DNA of 64,000 bases from Paenibacillus sp. L3-i20. Lineage in GTDB: Bacteria > Bacillota > Bacilli > Paenibacillales > Paenibacillaceae. Both the position numbers and the translations under genes were made by a program. The stretch lies in the NCBI RefSeq assembly GCF_022180385.2, contig NZ_BQME02000001.1, forward strand, positions 1,070,501 to 1,134,500. The letters run 5' to 3'. Every line of letters starts with the position of its first letter. Position 1 is the first letter of the stretch. Positions 43,538-53,861 of the stretch are shown in pieces. The notes below the pieces were generated by a model. That model was not told the origin of the DNA, made no database searches, and was given only the letters and a program-made list of their open reading frames with translations.

Positions 43538-44878
43538 TTAACCTAGTTCATGTTTAACTACAGCAGCAATCTGATCTACGTACGCTTCTACTTGCTCTTT
43601 TTCTGGTCCCTCTGCCATTACGCGAATAAGAGATTCTGTGCCGGAAGGACGTACAAGTACACGACCGTTATCGCCAAGCTCCTCTTCCACTTGCTTAACA
43701 GCCTGTTCAATTGCTGCATTGCCGTTATACAAACTTTTGTCTGCTACACGAACGTTAACAAGCTTTTGCGGGTATTTGCGCATCAATTTCTTCAGCTCAC
43801 CCAGCTTCTTACCTGACAAAGCAACAGTTTCCACGAGTTGCAGCGCTGACAATATGCCATCACCAGTCGTAATATGGTCTAGGAAAATAACATGTCCGGA
43901 TTGTTCTCCGCCCAGGTTATAGCCGCCACGACGCATTTCTTCCATTACGTAACGGTCACCTACTGCTGTTTGTGCTGTCTTCAAACCAATCTTCTCCGTA
44001 CCTTTAAAGAAGCCGATATTCGCCATAACCGTTGTTACAACGGTATCATGGTTCAGCTTGCCTTCCCGCTTCATACGGTCACCAATAATGCAGAGGATGA
44101 AGTCTCCATCCACCTCTTCACCATTTTCATCTATCGCAATCAAACGATCTGCATCGCCATCAAAGCTTAATCCCAAATCTGCGCCATGCTCCAACACCTT
44201 CTCGCGAAGATATTCTGGATGTGTAGAGCCCACACCAGCGTTAATATTGCGTCCGTCCGGCTCAGCGCCTACCGTAATGATGTCAGCGCCTAACTCACGG
44301 AACACTGTCGGAGCAAGCTCATAAGCAGATCCGTTCGCGCAATCCAAGACGATTTTCAAACCGCTAAATTGACCAGTAATTGTTGTTTTTAGATAGTCTA
44401 AGTACTTCTTCTTCGCATCCGCAAAGCTCGATACAACACCGATATCTCCGCCTACTGGACGTGGCAACTCGTCTATTTCTGCATCAATAAGAGCTTCAAT
44501 CTCAAGCTCTGTATCATCAGATAGCTTGAATCCATCTCCGGCAAAGAACTTAATGCCGTTATCTTCAACTGGGTTGTGAGAAGCTGATATCATGACGCCT
44601 GCGTCAGCCCCTAGTTCTCTAGTCAAATAAGCTACAGCTGGTGTAGATACTACGCCAAGACGTACAACGCTTGCACCAATTGATAGCAGTCCAGCAATTA
44701 GCGAAGCTTCTAGCATTGGACCTGATATACGAGTGTCCAGTCCGATAACAACTTTCGGCTTGCTTGCTGATCTAGTTAGTACATACCCTCCTGCGCGACC
44801 AATTTTGTATGCTAGCTCAGGCGTAAGCTCCTTATTTGCAACACCACGGACACCGTCCGTACCGAAATATTTCCCCAT
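43538..44878 (-). CDS. glmM: Phosphoglucosamine mutase GlmM
   Basis: The 446-residue enzyme converts glucosamine-6-phosphate to glucosamine-1-phosphate in the cytoplasm for UDP-GlcNAc and peptidoglycan synthesis. It starts [20 protein letters not shown]. Visible landmarks are the phosphoserine loop [19 protein letters not shown] (about 95), the metal loop [10 protein letters not shown] (about 239), the sugar loop [10 protein letters not shown] (about 323) and the phosphate-binding [12 protein letters not shown] (about 405). It is the last gene of the cdaA-cdaR-glmM operon, 57 bp after cdaR. Confidence 0.98.
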   Translation of the reverse strand: MGKYFGTDGVRGVANKELTPELAYKIGRAGGYVLTRSASKPKVVIGLDTRISGPMLEASLIAGLLSIGASVVRLGVVSTPAVAYLTRELGADAGVMISASHNPVEDNGIKFFAGDGFKLSDDTELEIEALIDAEIDELPRPVGGDIGVVSSFADAKKKYLDYLKTTITGQFSGLKIVLDCANGSAYELAPTVFRELGADIITVGAEPDGRNINAGVGSTHPEYLREKVLEHGADLGLSFDGDADRLIAIDENGEEVDGDFILCIIGDRMKREGKLNHDTVVTTVMANIGFFKGTEKIGLKTAQTAVGDRYVMEEMRRGGYNLGGEQSGHVIFLDHITTGDGILSALQLVETVALSGKKLGELKKLMRKYPQKLVNVRVADKSLYNGNAAIEQAVKQVEEELGDNGRVLVRPSGTESLIRVMAEGPEKEQVEAYVDQIAAVVKHELG

Positions 44879-44935
44879 AATCGATTATCCCCTTTTAATA
44901 TAAATAGTTAAAAATTGATTGATTAAATAAGTGCA

Positions 44936-46438
44936 TTAGATGATTGGATATAACATATTCCTAATGTCATAAATGGTTATTGCATTGTTACGATACGAGC
45001 TGTTTCTTGCATTCCCGCTCTGATTGCTTGGGCTAGGAGTCGCATTCTCAGCTCCATTCGACGCCCCACCGTTGTTGCCAGATCCCTCGCCTTGTTCCGT
45101 ATTGCCTTCAGGAGGATCTGTTGGTGTTGGTGTTGGTGTTGGTGTACCGCCCACCCCAGTATCCTCTCCGCCATTGCCTTGCTCCGTAGAAGTAGAGTCA
45201 TCTTTTATTTCAACCGTAACAGTTAATGGTTGTCCACCGGTTAATACCGGCTGAACATGTGGAGGCAGCTCCAGTTCTAAAGGAACTGTATGCGTACCTG
45301 CTGCGAGTCCCGCAACTTGAGCAACAATAGTGATATCGGTAAGTTTCACTTTGGCTAGAGCAGCCGATGCACCACTAATCTCAAGATCCAACGTTCCAGT
45401 GTCGGGAGTCACTACTTGAGCGCTCATTCCTCCGGTGGTTCCATTTATGAGAATAGGAATACCTTTCAACACTCGTGTAGTAGCAGTCTCCACAACGACA
45501 TCCAATTCAATTTCATCAGGTGCTACAGATTGAATGCCATCAATAGGACTTGCCTTCACCTTGAACCTACCCGACTGCTTCACTTTCGTTAGATCAAGTA
45601 CAACCCCGTCAAAGATTTGGAGGTTGTCCAATATATTTTGCTCAGCATAGACAGTAACTTCATCCGTCACCGGCGTCACTGAGACGAGACCCAAATTTTG
45701 CGGCAAACTACCCGTGTACCTTACTTGCAGCGGTACTTGCTTGAATGGAAGTGTAATCTTCGTCTCCACCTGCAGAGTCGAAGGTTCTACCTTCGCATTT
45801 TCAATTTCTTGCCCCTCAGTATCATAGACGACTATTTTCGCCTTTTTGTTCAACATTGTTTTATTTTCGCCTTCGACATTTACTTTAACTGCCACAACAC
45901 CGACCTTCAGCATATCATCCTTAGGCAATGTCACCTGTACAACATCACTGTTCTCGGATAAAATCTCTGGCGTTCCAAGTACATATCCCGGTGCCGGCTT
46001 ACCCTCTGTTATGACCTGCACGTCAAACGATTTGCTCACGATTTCTTCTAATCGCACAGTCACTTTCCTTGGAGACAATTCGACCTCTTTAATGCCTCTT
46101 GGCATCTTCACAGTAAGTGGAATCACTTGTATACCTGCTCTTGCGTTAGTTAAATCAACATTTACAACATAATCTTCATTCGTTGCTGCATATAAGTTTG
46201 TTATTCGACCTTCCACGACAATACGTGCCACTGTTGGCTCCATAGCCGTCAGCACATACTTTTTTTCATCAAGTCCTATTGGAACAATTGTTGCAGCTTC
46301 GATAACCTTCGTATCAATATTTGACGTTATTTGCTGTGGTGATGTTTGCGGATCAATATGTACAACTGCCCATAGAAGCAATCCAAGAATGACGGATATG
46401 ATTTTTAGCGCAGTAGGATGACTCAGCCATTTATCCAT
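44936..46438 (-). CDS. cdaR: CdaA regulator CdaR (YbbR-domain protein)
   Basis: The ~500-residue protein has an N-terminal membrane helix (ALKIISVILGLLLWAVVHI, about 9-27), several extracytoplasmic YbbR repeats (about 40-410), and a low-complexity tail rich in T/P, G, E and N (about 415-490, from a TGTTGG-type microsatellite at 45119-45150). CdaR binds and controls the c-di-AMP synthase CdaA. ATG 46438 follows GGGAG and lies 1 bp past the cdaA stop codon. The extended tail is longer than usual and may be wall-exposed. Confidence 0.92.
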   Translation of the reverse strand: MDKWLSHPTALKIISVILGLLLWAVVHIDPQTSPQQITSNIDTKVIEAATIVPIGLDEKKYVLTAMEPTVARIVVEGRITNLYAATNEDYVVNVDLTNARAGIQVIPLTVKMPRGIKEVELSPRKVTVRLEEIVSKSFDVQVITEGKPAPGYVLGTPEILSENSDVVQVTLPKDDMLKVGVVAVKVNVEGENKTMLNKKAKIVVYDTEGQEIENAKVEPSTLQVETKITLPFKQVPLQVRYTGSLPQNLGLVSVTPVTDEVTVYAEQNILDNLQIFDGVVLDLTKVKQSGRFKVKASPIDGIQSVAPDEIELDVVVETATTRVLKGIPILINGTTGGMSAQVVTPDTGTLDLEISGASAALAKVKLTDITIVAQVAGLAAGTHTVPLELELPPHVQPVLTGGQPLTVTVEIKDDSTSTEQGNGGEDTGVGGTPTPTPTPTDPPEGNTEQGEGSGNNGGASNGAENATPSPSNQSGNARNSSYRNNAITIYDIRNMLYPII

Positions 46439-46439
46439 G

Positions 46440-47273
46440 TCATTCTCCCTTCCGCTTCCAAAACGCAATCTTTGAGCTTTTGACTTTGCCATTTCCACTA
46501 CTTTTGAGAGTCAGCTCTTCAAATAATTTGGAAATAAGCGATTCTTCGTTAATATCTCTTACGATCATGCCATTAATGGATAAGGATACTTGTCCTGTCT
46601 CTTCAGACACAACAACCGACAATGCATCACTAACCTCACTAACACCAATTGCCGCACGATGACGAGTTCCTAGCTCCTTGCTGATAAATGGATTTTCTGA
46701 GAGCGGCAAATAGCAGCCAGCTGCCATGATTTGATTACTTCTTATAATAACTGCTCCATCGTGGAGCGGCGAATTTGGTGTGAAAATATTAATGAGCAGT
46801 TCGGACGTAATCCGAGATTCCATCGCAATACCAGACTCGATCAGTTCAGTAATTCCAGTCTTGCGCTCAAACACAATTAGTGCGCCGACTTTACGCTTAG
46901 ACATATTTTGAACCGCGCGAATAACCTCCTCGATTTGCTCGCTAACGGCATTTCTTTCTTGTGAGTAGGTACGAGAAAACAGATTGCCACGGCCCAATTG
47001 TTCCAGTACACGCCTAAGCTCAGGCTGGAAAATAATAAGTACCGTTACAATACCAAATGTGAACATTTGATTCATAAGCCATTTGAGCGTATATAAATTA
47101 AACCACGTACTAATAGCCCAAGTTGCAACCAGCACGAAAATACCTTTAAGCAGCTGTACCGCACGCGTGCCCCGCACTAACAGAATCATTTTGTAAATAA
47201 TATAACTTACGATACCGACATCAATAATATCCTTTAACCAATCTTGCCAAGTCGAATCTGTAAAATAACTCAT
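46440..47273 (-). CDS. cdaA: c-di-AMP synthase CdaA (DisA_N diadenylate cyclase)
   Basis: The 277-residue enzyme makes c-di-AMP from two ATP at the membrane. It has three membrane helices (about 18-35, 42-60, 66-84) and a DAC domain with the catalytic motifs NSPLHDGAVII (about 170) and GTRHRAAIG (about 204). The order cdaA-cdaR-glmM is the standard Firmicute operon linking c-di-AMP to cell-wall precursor supply and osmolyte control. The start MSYFTDSTWQDW is well placed. Confidence 0.97.
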   Translation of the reverse strand: MSYFTDSTWQDWLKDIIDVGIVSYIIYKMILLVRGTRAVQLLKGIFVLVATWAISTWFNLYTLKWLMNQMFTFGIVTVLIIFQPELRRVLEQLGRGNLFSRTYSQERNAVSEQIEEVIRAVQNMSKRKVGALIVFERKTGITELIESGIAMESRITSELLINIFTPNSPLHDGAVIIRSNQIMAAGCYLPLSENPFISKELGTRHRAAIGVSEVSDALSVVVSEETGQVSLSINGMIVRDINEESLISKLFEELTLKSSGNGKVKSSKIAFWKRKGE

Positions 47274-47408
47274 GCGCCAACCCCCAACTGCAGATCACGT
47301 ACTATCTCTATAATCGCATTTCAACTTTATTATTTTCTATAAATGGGATTGGAAATCCTTTATTTTAAAAATATTTTAAGAAAAAGTTAAGAAGCTGAGA
47401 AAAAGTAA

Positions 47409-47437
47409 AAAAAATGCTTCCCTTTGGGAGGGAAGCA
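47409..47437 (-). terminator. Terminator after rsiW
   Basis: GCTTCCCT/AGGGAAGC stem (47417-47437) followed on the minus strand by A/T with eight T, 7 bp past the stop. Confidence 0.85.
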
Positions 47438-47444
47438 GCTATGA

Positions 47445-48086
47445 TTATTGTGAAACTACACCGCCGAAAGTGGATGTCACCTTGTACCAGAACCAATCGA
47501 GCGCTTGATCAATCGTTCGACTTTGCCCTGCAATATGACCTGTCGAAGCAAGAACCATCGTACCATCGATGACTGTAACATCACCGTCTACGGAGCCTTG
47601 TACTTCAAGCTTTCCATTCTCAACTGTCAAATTACCAACGATCTCTACTCCTGCTGGCACGATGACCGTATCGCCGTTAATAACAACATGCTGCAAATCC
47701 TCGCCAGATACAATCATCTTGGCATCCTCTTCCCATGAAGCGAAGAAGCTGCCCATCATAACGAGCAGGAATACTGCTGCAGCTGTTATACCAGGATAGC
47801 GATAGAGGAAACGAACAAATGAACTCCGTTCTTTACTCTTTTGTTTCGGTAGCTGCGACATAATACGTTCCTTCAATTGCTGGGAAGCCGCAGTGTCAAA
47901 ACGCGCGGTTGGCTTGACCGCTTCTAAGGCGACGAACGCCGCAGCGTCTGTCTTCTCGAGCTGTTCAAATCGAATGCGGCAAGCAGGGCAGGCGTTCATA
48001 TGCGTTTGTAATGTAGATATTTCTTCACGTGGCAGCTCGCCGTCTAGATAATCATGAATCTTGACGATGGCGACTTTACATTCCAT
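47445..48086 (-). CDS. rsiW: Anti-sigma-W factor RsiW-like with zinc-finger (ZAS) domain
   Basis: The ~213-residue membrane protein has the N-terminal anti-sigma zinc motif H-x3-C-x2-C (HMNACPACRIRF, about 28), one membrane helix (GITAAAVFLLVMMGSFFA, about 100-117) and an extracytoplasmic domain with a repeated V-x-G-x-V pattern (AGVEIVGNLTVENGKLEVQG), like a short bactofilin-type beta-helix. ATG 48086 (MECKVAIV) has AAGGA at good spacing; an earlier ATG has none. It binds SigW and is expected to be degraded by regulated proteolysis upon envelope stress. Confidence 0.9.
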   Translation of the reverse strand: MECKVAIVKIHDYLDGELPREEISTLQTHMNACPACRIRFEQLEKTDAAAFVALEAVKPTARFDTAASQQLKERIMSQLPKQKSKERSSFVRFLYRYPGITAAAVFLLVMMGSFFASWEEDAKMIVSGEDLQHVVINGDTVIVPAGVEIVGNLTVENGKLEVQGSVDGDVTVIDGTMVLASTGHIAGQSRTIDQALDWFWYKVTSTFGGVVSQ

Positions 48087-48208
48087 AGCAGCCATTCCTT
48101 TCTTCCGTTGCTTGTGCGTTCGCATTATTCTCGTTTTGGGGTACGTAATAGTAGGATACGTAATAGAATGAGGGATGTTTCAAATTTTTTAAATCAACTG
48201 TTGGACCT

Positions 48209-48775
48209 TTATAAACGGTGCTCCAACTTCTTGCGCAAAAACTCACGTCCGCGATGAACACGCGTCTTAATCGTCGTCACGGGCATATCTAAGATGTCCC
48301 CAACCTCTTGTAACGACATGTCCTGTATGTATCTAAGCATCATTACGGTTTTATATTTTGGGGGCAGCGATTCCATTGCTTGATGAATAATACGCTGCGT
48401 ATCCGAAAGAATGAGCTCCGACTCTGGAGTCCGATTATCACTTGGAATCATCGAATAACCGTCTAATCCATCATAATCATTAGATTCTGCATCAAGAGAA
48501 TACGTTGGTTTTCGTTTCCTCAGACGATCAATACATAAATTCGTAGCTATGCGGTAAATCCAAGTTGAAAACTTCAATGCTTCATCAAAGCGGTCTAAAT
48601 TTTTGTGTACTCGAAGAAAGGTGTCTTGTACGACATCCTCTGCTTCCTGTCGATTGTTCAACATTCGGTAAGCCATATGAAAGAGCTTGTCTTGATATAT
48701 GTCTACCAGCTTAGCAAATGCCCCTTGATCGCCCTTAAGAGCTAATCGAGCAAGCCCGTTCTCCACCACGTTCAC
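48209..48775 (-). CDS. sigW: ECF sigma factor SigW
   Basis: The 188-residue ECF sigma factor starts GTG after GGAGGAG. Region 2 (about 20-90) includes YRMLNNRQEAEDVVQDTFLR and FSTWIYRIATNLCIDRLRKR. Region 4 (about 130-183) includes ALPPKYKT-like MESLPPKYKTVMMLRYIQDM and MPVTTIKTRVHRGREFL. SigW controls resistance to cell-envelope stress and antimicrobials. rsiW follows 122 bp downstream on the same strand. No clear autoregulatory TGAAAC…CGTA promoter was found upstream. Confidence 0.95.
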   Translation of the reverse strand: MNVVENGLARLALKGDQGAFAKLVDIYQDKLFHMAYRMLNNRQEAEDVVQDTFLRVHKNLDRFDEALKFSTWIYRIATNLCIDRLRKRKPTYSLDAESNDYDGLDGYSMIPSDNRTPESELILSDTQRIIHQAMESLPPKYKTVMMLRYIQDMSLQEVGDILDMPVTTIKTRVHRGREFLRKKLEHRL

Positions 48776-48940
48776 TTTTTTACTCCTCCAAACGTTCCTA
48801 TCATCCTTCTATATATAATCGCCGTATCTGCGACAATAATAATCATGTAAAAAGCTACATAAAAAAATGGTAATCGACCTTCACCTAAAAAGCAAGAACA
48901 ATGAGCAAGAAGTCTTTAATAATAGAAGTTATTTTTACAC

Positions 48941-48985
48941 AAAAAAAGGATCTGATCCTCTAAAGAGGTTCAAATCCTTTTTTTT
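48941..48985. terminator. Bidirectional terminator between sigW leader and htrA
   Basis: A long stem (AAAAAAAGGATCTGATCCTCT pairing with AGAGG…ATCCTTTTTTTT, partly interrupted) has A/T runs on both sides, 19 bp past the htrA stop. Confidence 0.85.
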
Positions 48986-49003
48986 CTATCATTTCCCCAT
49001 CGA

Positions 49004-50056
49004 TTAAAGGGTGTTCGACTTCAGCCCATCAAGTACTTTTTCGATTGTTGTCGTTGGAATTGCAAACCCCATGCCTTGTGCCTGTGCGTTAACAGCGGTA
49101 TTGATCCCAATTACCTCGCCTTCAGCATTAAGCAGCGGACCGCCAGAGTTACCAGGGTTTATAGCTGCATCTGTCTGAAGCAAATGTTCAAAGGAACGTT
49201 CCACGCCTTGTTCATCTTGAATCGTAATCGGTCGTTCCTTCGCACTCAGCACACCCATCGTTAGCGACTGATCGAAGCCGTATGGGTTACCAATAGCGAT
49301 TACCCAATCACCGATATTCGTATCGTTGGAGTTGCCTAACTTAAGTGCAGGGAAGTCTTTACCATCCGCATTAGCCACTTTCAGTACAGCTAAATCGAGC
49401 TCTTTGCTTGTTCCAAGCACCTGTGCTACAAGCGGCTCGCCACTTCCACTCACTGTAACTCTTACCTCAGACGCACCAGAGATAACATGTTCATTGGTCA
49501 GAATGTATCCTTCTTTGTCAAAAAAGAATCCCGTACCTGCACCCTTTAACGCTAACTCACCAGTAGCACTTTGCTGCCCTTCATTTCCATTACGTCCACT
49601 CTCAGCTCCTTGACCTCCCATAAAGTGACGTAGCCACTCATCACCCATCATGGTAGGCTGCTGCGGTTCCTTATAATTTTCAATTTTAACGACTGCTGGA
49701 CTAGCCTCTTCATAAATGGTTGCAATATCTTCACTTGTGCTCAGTGAAGCTGTTGTTAGCCCTGCATCCTTGCCTGCTACACCATTTGCCAAGCTTCCAC
49801 TTGCCGCACGTTCTTCCTTAACGCCTCCCGTGAACAGGTTGCCTCGGTCCGCAGTATAAGCTACTCCTCCGATTACGAGAGCCCCCGTTAAAAATGCTGC
49901 AAACATCGGGATTAGTGGGTTACTTTTAGGTCGTTTAGGACGTGATTGCCCCACTTCTTTATAATAAGCTTCGAACTGCGGTGCTGCCGGTAGCTGGCTC
50001 CTATTCGTGCCTTCTTGTGTATTTCCTGTTCCAAAGTCATGTGTGTTGTTGCTCAT
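49004..50056 (-). CDS. HtrA/DegP-like membrane-anchored serine protease without PDZ
   Basis: The 350-residue protein has a cytoplasmic N-terminus, one membrane helix (NPLIPMFAAFLTGALVIGGV, about 45-65), a linker and a trypsin-like domain with H in TNEHVISG (about 189), D in KELDLAVLKV (about 220) and S in INPGNSGGPLL (about 300). HtrA proteases degrade misfolded proteins outside the membrane. The frame stops soon after AIPTTTIEKVLDGLKSNTL, so the usual C-terminal PDZ domain is absent. A terminator follows directly. Envelope quality control next to sigW is a fitting context. Confidence 0.92.
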   Translation of the reverse strand: MSNNTHDFGTGNTQEGTNRSQLPAAPQFEAYYKEVGQSRPKRPKSNPLIPMFAAFLTGALVIGGVAYTADRGNLFTGGVKEERAASGSLANGVAGKDAGLTTASLSTSEDIATIYEEASPAVVKIENYKEPQQPTMMGDEWLRHFMGGQGAESGRNGNEGQQSATGELALKGAGTGFFFDKEGYILTNEHVISGASEVRVTVSGSGEPLVAQVLGTSKELDLAVLKVANADGKDFPALKLGNSNDTNIGDWVIAIGNPYGFDQSLTMGVLSAKERPITIQDEQGVERSFEHLLQTDAAINPGNSGGPLLNAEGEVIGINTAVNAQAQGMGFAIPTTTIEKVLDGLKSNTL

Positions 50057-50195
50057 TTGTCAACATCCTCTCATGCATGATCAAGTCATGTATTTGATAT
50101 CTCTATAATGGGGCCTGTACCTTAAAGTAAACTTAAGCTGGGGTAAAAGAAACATAAAACAAGCAGACAATGTTATTTTTCGAGAAAAAATGCAA

Positions 50196-50233
50196 ATAAA
50201 AAAGTCAGCCGCGGATTATTATCCATGGCTGAC
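50196..50233 (-). terminator. Terminator after ppc
   Basis: GTCAGCC/GGCTGAC stem (50204-50233) followed on the minus strand by six T, 25 bp past the stop. Confidence 0.85.
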
Positions 50234-50257
50234 CTATTTCTATCGATAATTCGTTTA

Positions 50258-53062
50258 TTAGCCCGTGTTACGAAGACCCGCAGCAATACCATTGATTGTA
50301 AGCAGCACCTCACGAAGCAGCTCAGGATCATCTTGGTCATTGTCACGAAGCTCACGAAGCTCAGTAAGCAACTGTACTTGCATATAGCTGAGCGGATCGA
50401 CGTAAGGATTCCGCAGGCGAATCGATTCTTGGATGACTGGTACATTATCCAAAATTTCTTCTTGACCCGTAATATCCAAAATCAATTTCGATGTTAAAGC
50501 ATATTCTTCTTCAATCTGTGAGAAGATTCGATCACGGATGCTTTGATCCTTGATCATAGTCGCATATTCCTTAGCGATGATCAAATCTGATTTGGCAAGC
50601 GCCATCTGCAGGTTATCAATTAACGACCTAAAGAATGGGAAATGCTCATACATCGTTTTCAGTGTATCCATCTTCTCCGGCTGATCCAATACGTACTGCT
50701 GAAGTGCTGTACCAGCTGCATACCATGCTGGAAGCAAATAGCGGCTTTGTGTCCAAGCGAATACCCATGGTATTGCTCGCAAATCTTCAAAGCGATCACT
50801 ATTTTTCCGTTTTGAAGGACGCGAGCCGATATTAAGCTCACCAACTTCAGGCAGCGGCGTTGATTCTCTAAAGAACTGTAAAAAGTCCGGATCACGGAAG
50901 ATTAAATCTTGATATTTATTCAGTGCCGTCTCTGAGATGGAACGTGCAATTGCATCCCACTCTGCCTCCGATGCGGACTCCTGCTCTGGATATTTTGCCA
51001 TACGAGCTGCGGTAATAAGAGCCCATGTCGCTTGTTCCAAGCTGCGGTACGCAATACCTTGCATGGAATAACGAGAGGAAAGTACTTCACCTTGCTCTGT
51101 AATCTTGATTCCCCCGCCAATTGTATGCGGTGGCTGCGCAAGAATACTACGATTCAGCGGCATACCGCCACGACCTAGTGCTCCGCCGCGGCCATGGAAA
51201 AACTTCAGCTTCACACCGTATGCTTTAGCTGCAGCTGTAATCTCCTTAAGTGCTACACGCAGCTCCCAGTTTGCAGTCACAACACCGCCGTCTTTGTTGC
51301 TGTCGGAATAACCAAGCATAATTTCATGCAAGTCACCTCTTGCTTCGACAGCTTTGCGGTAGACAGGAAGCTCGAATAGCTCCGTCATAATACCGGGCGC
51401 TGCATGAAGATCGTCAATTGTTTCGAATAACGGAACAGATTGAAGCGTGCAACGAACAGTACCACTCGCTTCTTGGCGGAATAATCCTACTTCTTTGGCG
51501 AATACCATTACTTCCAGCAAGTCGCTTGCAGCTTGCGTCATACTAATCAGGTAGCTGTTAATACAATTTTCGCCAAACTCCCCTTGGGCACGATAAATTG
51601 TATGATACACATCCAAACATTCACGCGTCGCTTCTGAGTAATCCAAATGACTCGACGTAAGTGGACGAGGATCATTAAGAAGTTTGTGAAGCAGCTCCGT
51701 TTTCTCTGGCTCAGATAAAGACGCATAATCTTCGACAATATGCATTTTGGCCAAAATTTCAGCCATCGCATTCTCATGTTCCTTACTATGCTGGCGAATA
51801 TCTAACGCCATCAGATGGAAGCCGAACAACTCCACCTGACGAACGAGCTTAGCCAAATCTGTATCTGCTACATAATTGGCATAGTGATGGCGAAGACTGC
51901 GATCAATAACTAACAAGTCATCACGCAGCTCATTCGGATTGTTATAACGCATCGGTGTGCCCTTAAGCGATTCATCGCGCGTATTCGCAAGCTTCTCTAG
52001 CATAAATCCAAGCTTAATCCGGTATGGTTCCTTCGTGTTGCGCCATAGCTCCACACACTTAAGCTCTACATGCTCACGATCTATACGGATGGATTCAATC
52101 AATTCATCCGATACAGTAACGAGATTAGTACTAAAGCTGAGCAGATCCATCAAACCATTTAGCTTCTCTTCATATTTACGCAAAGCTAGTTGACGATGAA
52201 GCTGTAGCGTTTCCCATGTTACATTAGCTTTAACGGATGGATTACCATCACGGTCACCGCCAATCCATGAGCCAAAGCGAAGATAATCAGGCACATGCCA
52301 GTGCTCTGCCGGGTAATATTTGTTCAAGCAACGCTCAAGCTCTTCATAGACATTAGGCAATACTTCAAACAAAGTTTCATCGAAATAATATAAGCCGTTT
52401 CGAACTTCGTCGATAACAGTCGGTTTCCGGTCGCGAAGCTCATCCGTCTGCCAAAGAATAAGTACTTCGTTCATCAATTTTTCCTTCAACTTCTCGCGTT
52501 CACGATACGTAAGTGTAGGGTTGTCGAGCAGCATAACATCTTCTGCAATCCTTTTATGAATATCAAGTACCGCACGGCGTGTTGCTTCCGTTGGATGCGC
52601 AGTCATAACGAGCTCAAGCGAAATACCGCCTAGAATGTCTTGAACATCATTAATATCGATTCGGCGTTCCTTCAAATCTTGAATTGCGCTTTCGATCGAA
52701 CCACGCTGAATAGCCTCACCAGTTGAAACCTCGTAATCCCGCTTCCGCCGAATCCGATGGTTCTGCTCTGCAATGTTAACCAATTGGAAATAAAGCGCGA
52801 ATGCACGAATAACTTGATGACGAATATCAGGGTTTAAAGATGATACCGTAGACTTAAATTGTTCGAATAATTCAGGCACAAATTCAGCCCGCAACGCCTT
52901 GCTCTGTTCACGAATTTGTTCTACAATTTCAAGCAGCTCGCGTCCACCCTGATGGACCAACACTTCACCTAAAATGTTTCCTAGGAAACGCACATCTCGT
53001 CTAAGCAAATTGTTTGATCCTGTTCGACTAGCAGCTGTTAATGAAACAGATTGTTCTGACAT
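50258..53062 (-). CDS. ppc: Phosphoenolpyruvate carboxylase
   Basis: The 934-residue anaplerotic enzyme adds bicarbonate to phosphoenolpyruvate to make oxaloacetate. Visible landmarks are VMTAHPTEATRRAVLDIHKR (about 151, the catalytic His region), WIGGDRDGNPSV (about 265), a GYSDSNKDGGVVTANWEL segment (about 590), FFHGRGGALGRGG (about 624) and the C-terminal RLRNPYVDPLSYMQVQLL and GIAAGLRNTG. Length matches the family. It is a single-gene unit with its own terminator. Confidence 0.97.
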   Translation of the reverse strand: MSEQSVSLTAASRTGSNNLLRRDVRFLGNILGEVLVHQGGRELLEIVEQIREQSKALRAEFVPELFEQFKSTVSSLNPDIRHQVIRAFALYFQLVNIAEQNHRIRRKRDYEVSTGEAIQRGSIESAIQDLKERRIDINDVQDILGGISLELVMTAHPTEATRRAVLDIHKRIAEDVMLLDNPTLTYREREKLKEKLMNEVLILWQTDELRDRKPTVIDEVRNGLYYFDETLFEVLPNVYEELERCLNKYYPAEHWHVPDYLRFGSWIGGDRDGNPSVKANVTWETLQLHRQLALRKYEEKLNGLMDLLSFSTNLVTVSDELIESIRIDREHVELKCVELWRNTKEPYRIKLGFMLEKLANTRDESLKGTPMRYNNPNELRDDLLVIDRSLRHHYANYVADTDLAKLVRQVELFGFHLMALDIRQHSKEHENAMAEILAKMHIVEDYASLSEPEKTELLHKLLNDPRPLTSSHLDYSEATRECLDVYHTIYRAQGEFGENCINSYLISMTQAASDLLEVMVFAKEVGLFRQEASGTVRCTLQSVPLFETIDDLHAAPGIMTELFELPVYRKAVEARGDLHEIMLGYSDSNKDGGVVTANWELRVALKEITAAAKAYGVKLKFFHGRGGALGRGGMPLNRSILAQPPHTIGGGIKITEQGEVLSSRYSMQGIAYRSLEQATWALITAARMAKYPEQESASEAEWDAIARSISETALNKYQDLIFRDPDFLQFFRESTPLPEVGELNIGSRPSKRKNSDRFEDLRAIPWVFAWTQSRYLLPAWYAAGTALQQYVLDQPEKMDTLKTMYEHFPFFRSLIDNLQMALAKSDLIIAKEYATMIKDQSIRDRIFSQIEEEYALTSKLILDITGQEEILDNVPVIQESIRLRNPYVDPLSYMQVQLLTELRELRDNDQDDPELLREVLLTINGIAAGLRNTG

Positions 53063-53861
53063 ACCGTTCCTCCTACAGATCTGTACAGCAAACTCACTTT
53101 GAAAGCATCCGCTAATCCTTCACGCATATGCCTAATTCAACTTTGTAAGGTTACTCTCAGTTTCAGTTAATGGCGTAATCACTCCTACCATCATACTACA
53201 AAAAGCCACCACGTTGAAGCCCTGCAGTGCGATACTTCACATTATTCTGACTATTTTAATTCTAAAAATGATCGTATCGATCAAAGTATTGCATGTATCG
53301 TTATCTCATTTAATTTAGGAGTTATGATTAACTATTTGTATCATTAATTACTACAAGAGAGAACCTAATTTCATTATGGAAAATGAAGAATTAGCAAGTC
53401 AGCTAAAACGAGAGATGTACGTAGAAATTGATGAGCTAAAGTAACAATATCTTTCTTTCAAAAAATGTGTCTGTGTTAGCTGGAACATTCTTTGTTTTAT
53501 TATTGAATGAATGAGATTAATTAGACTTGTACTGGTCTTGTTCAAATAAAGCTCATCGAAAACAGCTATGAAAAAAGATTGAAAGTTGAAGATCTGTTTT
53601 AACATATCGGATATAGGGGAGCCCACTAATCATTACGGTTGGTGGGCTTCATCATGATTGTTACTTGTCAATTGTCTGCTTAACAAATTGATTCGTCAGC
53701 ACGATGCACGCCCTGAACAACGTCCTATATTTGGAATAGAACAATAAAAAGCAGGAAATATACTACTTGCATCTCCATCTTATAGAAGAAATTTGTCGAA
53801 AAACATTTAATTATGAGGTAATATGTAGTAATTAAGCATTATATTATAGGGGGTTAAAAGA
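53063..53861. other. Intergenic stretch with hairpin and possible short peptide
   Basis: A hairpin AGCCCAC/GTGGGCT lies at 53620-53648 and is terminator-like but with a weak U-tract. A 22-codon frame (53376-53444, plus strand) starts MENEELASQLKREMYVEIDE but has only a weak ribosome site; it may be a remnant. No other gene is seen. Confidence 0.35.

Noticed and set aside
45110-45160. Tandem TGTTGG-type repeats that could be taken for a repeat array
   Set aside because: They lie in frame inside cdaR and encode a Thr-Pro-rich low-complexity tail; no spacers, so not CRISPR.
48776-48940. SigW autoregulatory promoter upstream of sigW
   Set aside because: No TGAAAC-N16-CGTA match could be found by eye.
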